The notes under the pieces were generated by a model. It did no database searches. It saw only the letters and a program-made list of their open reading frames with translations, and was not told where the DNA came from. A program made the translations under genes and the position numbers. Of a stretch of DNA of 6,258 nt, positions 6,001 to 6,258 are shown one piece after another; within the stretch, counting starts at the first letter, position 1, and every line of letters begins with the position of its first letter. The DNA comes from Bacillota bacterium (GTDB lineage: Bacteria; Bacillota; Bacilli; Alicyclobacillales; SLC66): NCBI GenBank assembly GCA_021821225.1, contig JAKACR010000168.1:1-6258 (forward strand), in the 5' to 3' direction.

Positions 6001-6258
6001 GCATCACCGCTCCGTGGCGCACACACTGCAGACGATCACGGCGCAGCCGCAATTCACGCTGTCGACGCCGGTGTGGAGCGGGATCGAGAGTGCCGACAGG
6101 CGGTATTCCCCGTTTACGGCGAACGTCGAGTACGGTATTCCCTGGCATACGCTGACAGGCCGTCAGAGCTTTTACCTCGATCACGAAGTCATGCTCGAAT
6201 TTGGCGAGGGTCTGCCTGTTTATCGTCCGCCCTTGGCGCAAAACCCGTTCCGTTCCGC
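3056..6258 (+). CDS. narG: Respiratory nitrate reductase alpha subunit NarG, partial
   Basis: NarG is the catalytic subunit of membrane-bound nitrate reductase NarGHI; it reduces nitrate to nitrite at a molybdenum bis-MGD cofactor using quinol electrons passed through NarI and NarH. The frame is open from the GTG to the right edge, about 1067 codons with no stop; E. coli NarG is about 1247, so roughly the last 15 % is missing. It follows the E. coli protein closely from start to end. The FS0 cluster ligands are present: H52, C56 and C60 in THGVNCTGSCSW, and C95 in PRGCPRGAS. The molybdenum ligand is D224 in WYADLPPASPQ. Other hallmarks are GFSPIPAMS (189-197), GEQTDVPESADWYN, GGGWAHYVGQEK, WRSNLLGSSGKGHE and IPWHTLTGRQ. 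There is no twin-arginine signal peptide, so it is the cytoplasm-facing bacterial type, not the exported archaeal type. It overlaps the preceding small gene by 4 bp and should be followed by narH, narJ and narI. Anaerobic control would come from the Fnr box at 1037-1052. Confidence 0.97.
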   Translation, partial: MSEQIPYWKRILFLRPGSRMNNDWTELSRRPRNWENMYRARWQHDKVVRSTHGVNCTGSCSWQVYVKDGIITWETQQVDYPSLGRDVPEYEPRGCPRGASFSWYTYSPLRVKYPYIRKELLARWREERNAADPVAAWEGIAADPHKRDEYVSARGKGGFVRASWDEVGELIAASMIYTIKRYGPDRIAGFSPIPAMSQVSYAAGSRFLSLIGGSVLSFYDWYADLPPASPQIWGEQTDVPESADWYNAKYFIIWGTNLPMTRTPDAHFMVEARYNGTKVVGVSPDYAEYIKFADRWLPARAGTDAALAMAMTHVILKEFYVERQTPYFLDYVKRFTDLPFLVTLREVDGVWRMDRLLTASDLGVAEQRAEWKPVLWDERLDAPAAPVGSIGYRWDQSGKWNLKLENAAGDRLHPALSLLDENGEAAAAVEVEFPHFADEHSAALLVRRGVPIKRIRVADGGTVLVTTVYDLLLAHCGVKRNLPGDYPADYDDPKPCTPAWQEAITGVARADAIRVAREFADNAARTQGKSMIALGAGTNHWYHSDLIYRSIINLVLLTGSQGVNGGGWAHYVGQEKVRPLEGWATVAFALDWTRPARQMQGTMFFYFVTDQYRYEELDANTIGTPYGTRFQSMHPADMAALSVRLGWQPSYPQFKQNPLDLVDEARRRGAANDGEVAADIAARVVKGEVRFAVEEPDHPQNFPRVFFVWRSNLLGSSGKGHEYFIKHMVGSAGHVLASEKSSWQPETIDVPAEAPIGKVDLLVDLDFRMTSTGLYSDIVLPAATWYEKHDLSTTDMHPYVHPFNPAISSPWETKSDWDSFRFLAEAFARLAKDHLPARDDLVMTPLGHDSGGEVAQPFGRVKDWRKGECQAVPGVTMPSFTVVRRDYPHIDQQFVTLGPLAEKSIAAKGIAISGEKAYAELRNRVGTHAAPGVGFGRPVLTEARHVVEAIMTLSGATNGERAYEEWGALERLTGLSLTQHAEHHRSVAHTLQTITAQPQFTLSTPVWSGIESADRRYSPFTANVEYGIPWHTLTGRQSFYLDHEVMLEFGEGLPVYRPPLAQNPFRS

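Noticed and set aside
5690..6241. 183-codon minus-strand frame near the right edge
   Set aside because: It is antisense to narG codons that align well with the known protein.

Overview
The window looks like chromosomal DNA from a GC-rich, spore-former-type Firmicute, most likely Bacillales and possibly near Alicyclobacillaceae. The reasons are the strong GGAGG-type ribosome binding sites with several GTG starts, a DUF4855-type protein (a family I know mainly from Bacillales), a NarG of the cytoplasm-facing bacterial type, and two sites matching the Bacillus subtilis Fnr consensus TGTGA-N6-TCACA. The lineage is inference; the genes and sites are read from the sequence.

Layout. Positions 492 to 1 (minus strand) hold the N-terminal part of a DUF4855-like protein with a discoidin-like domain; it runs off the left edge. 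Positions 493-713 are a divergent intergenic region with an Fnr-type box (603-618) followed by TATAAT (639-644), which reads into a small DUF2892/YgaP-like two-helix membrane protein (714-917). Positions 918-1167 are a second regulatory region: a perfect Fnr box (1037-1052) with a TATAAT exactly 21 bp away on each side, one per strand. On the plus strand it drives what looks like one operon: a TDT/SLAC1-family membrane transporter (1168-2196), a hemerythrin HHE protein (2229-2669), a small DUF4351-like protein (2766-3059) and narG, the catalytic subunit of respiratory nitrate reductase (3056 to the right edge, about 1067 codons, C-terminus missing). narH, narJ and narI would be expected just beyond the window.

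Working together. Under oxygen limitation an Fnr-type regulator would switch on both promoters. NarG with NarH and NarI would reduce nitrate to nitrite on the cytoplasmic side of the membrane. The TDT-family channel sits where a NarK-type nitrate/nitrite transporter might be expected and may move the anion. The hemerythrin may bind O2 or NO. The small protein translationally coupled to narG has no known role. No mobile elements, CRISPR arrays, tRNA or rRNA genes were seen.
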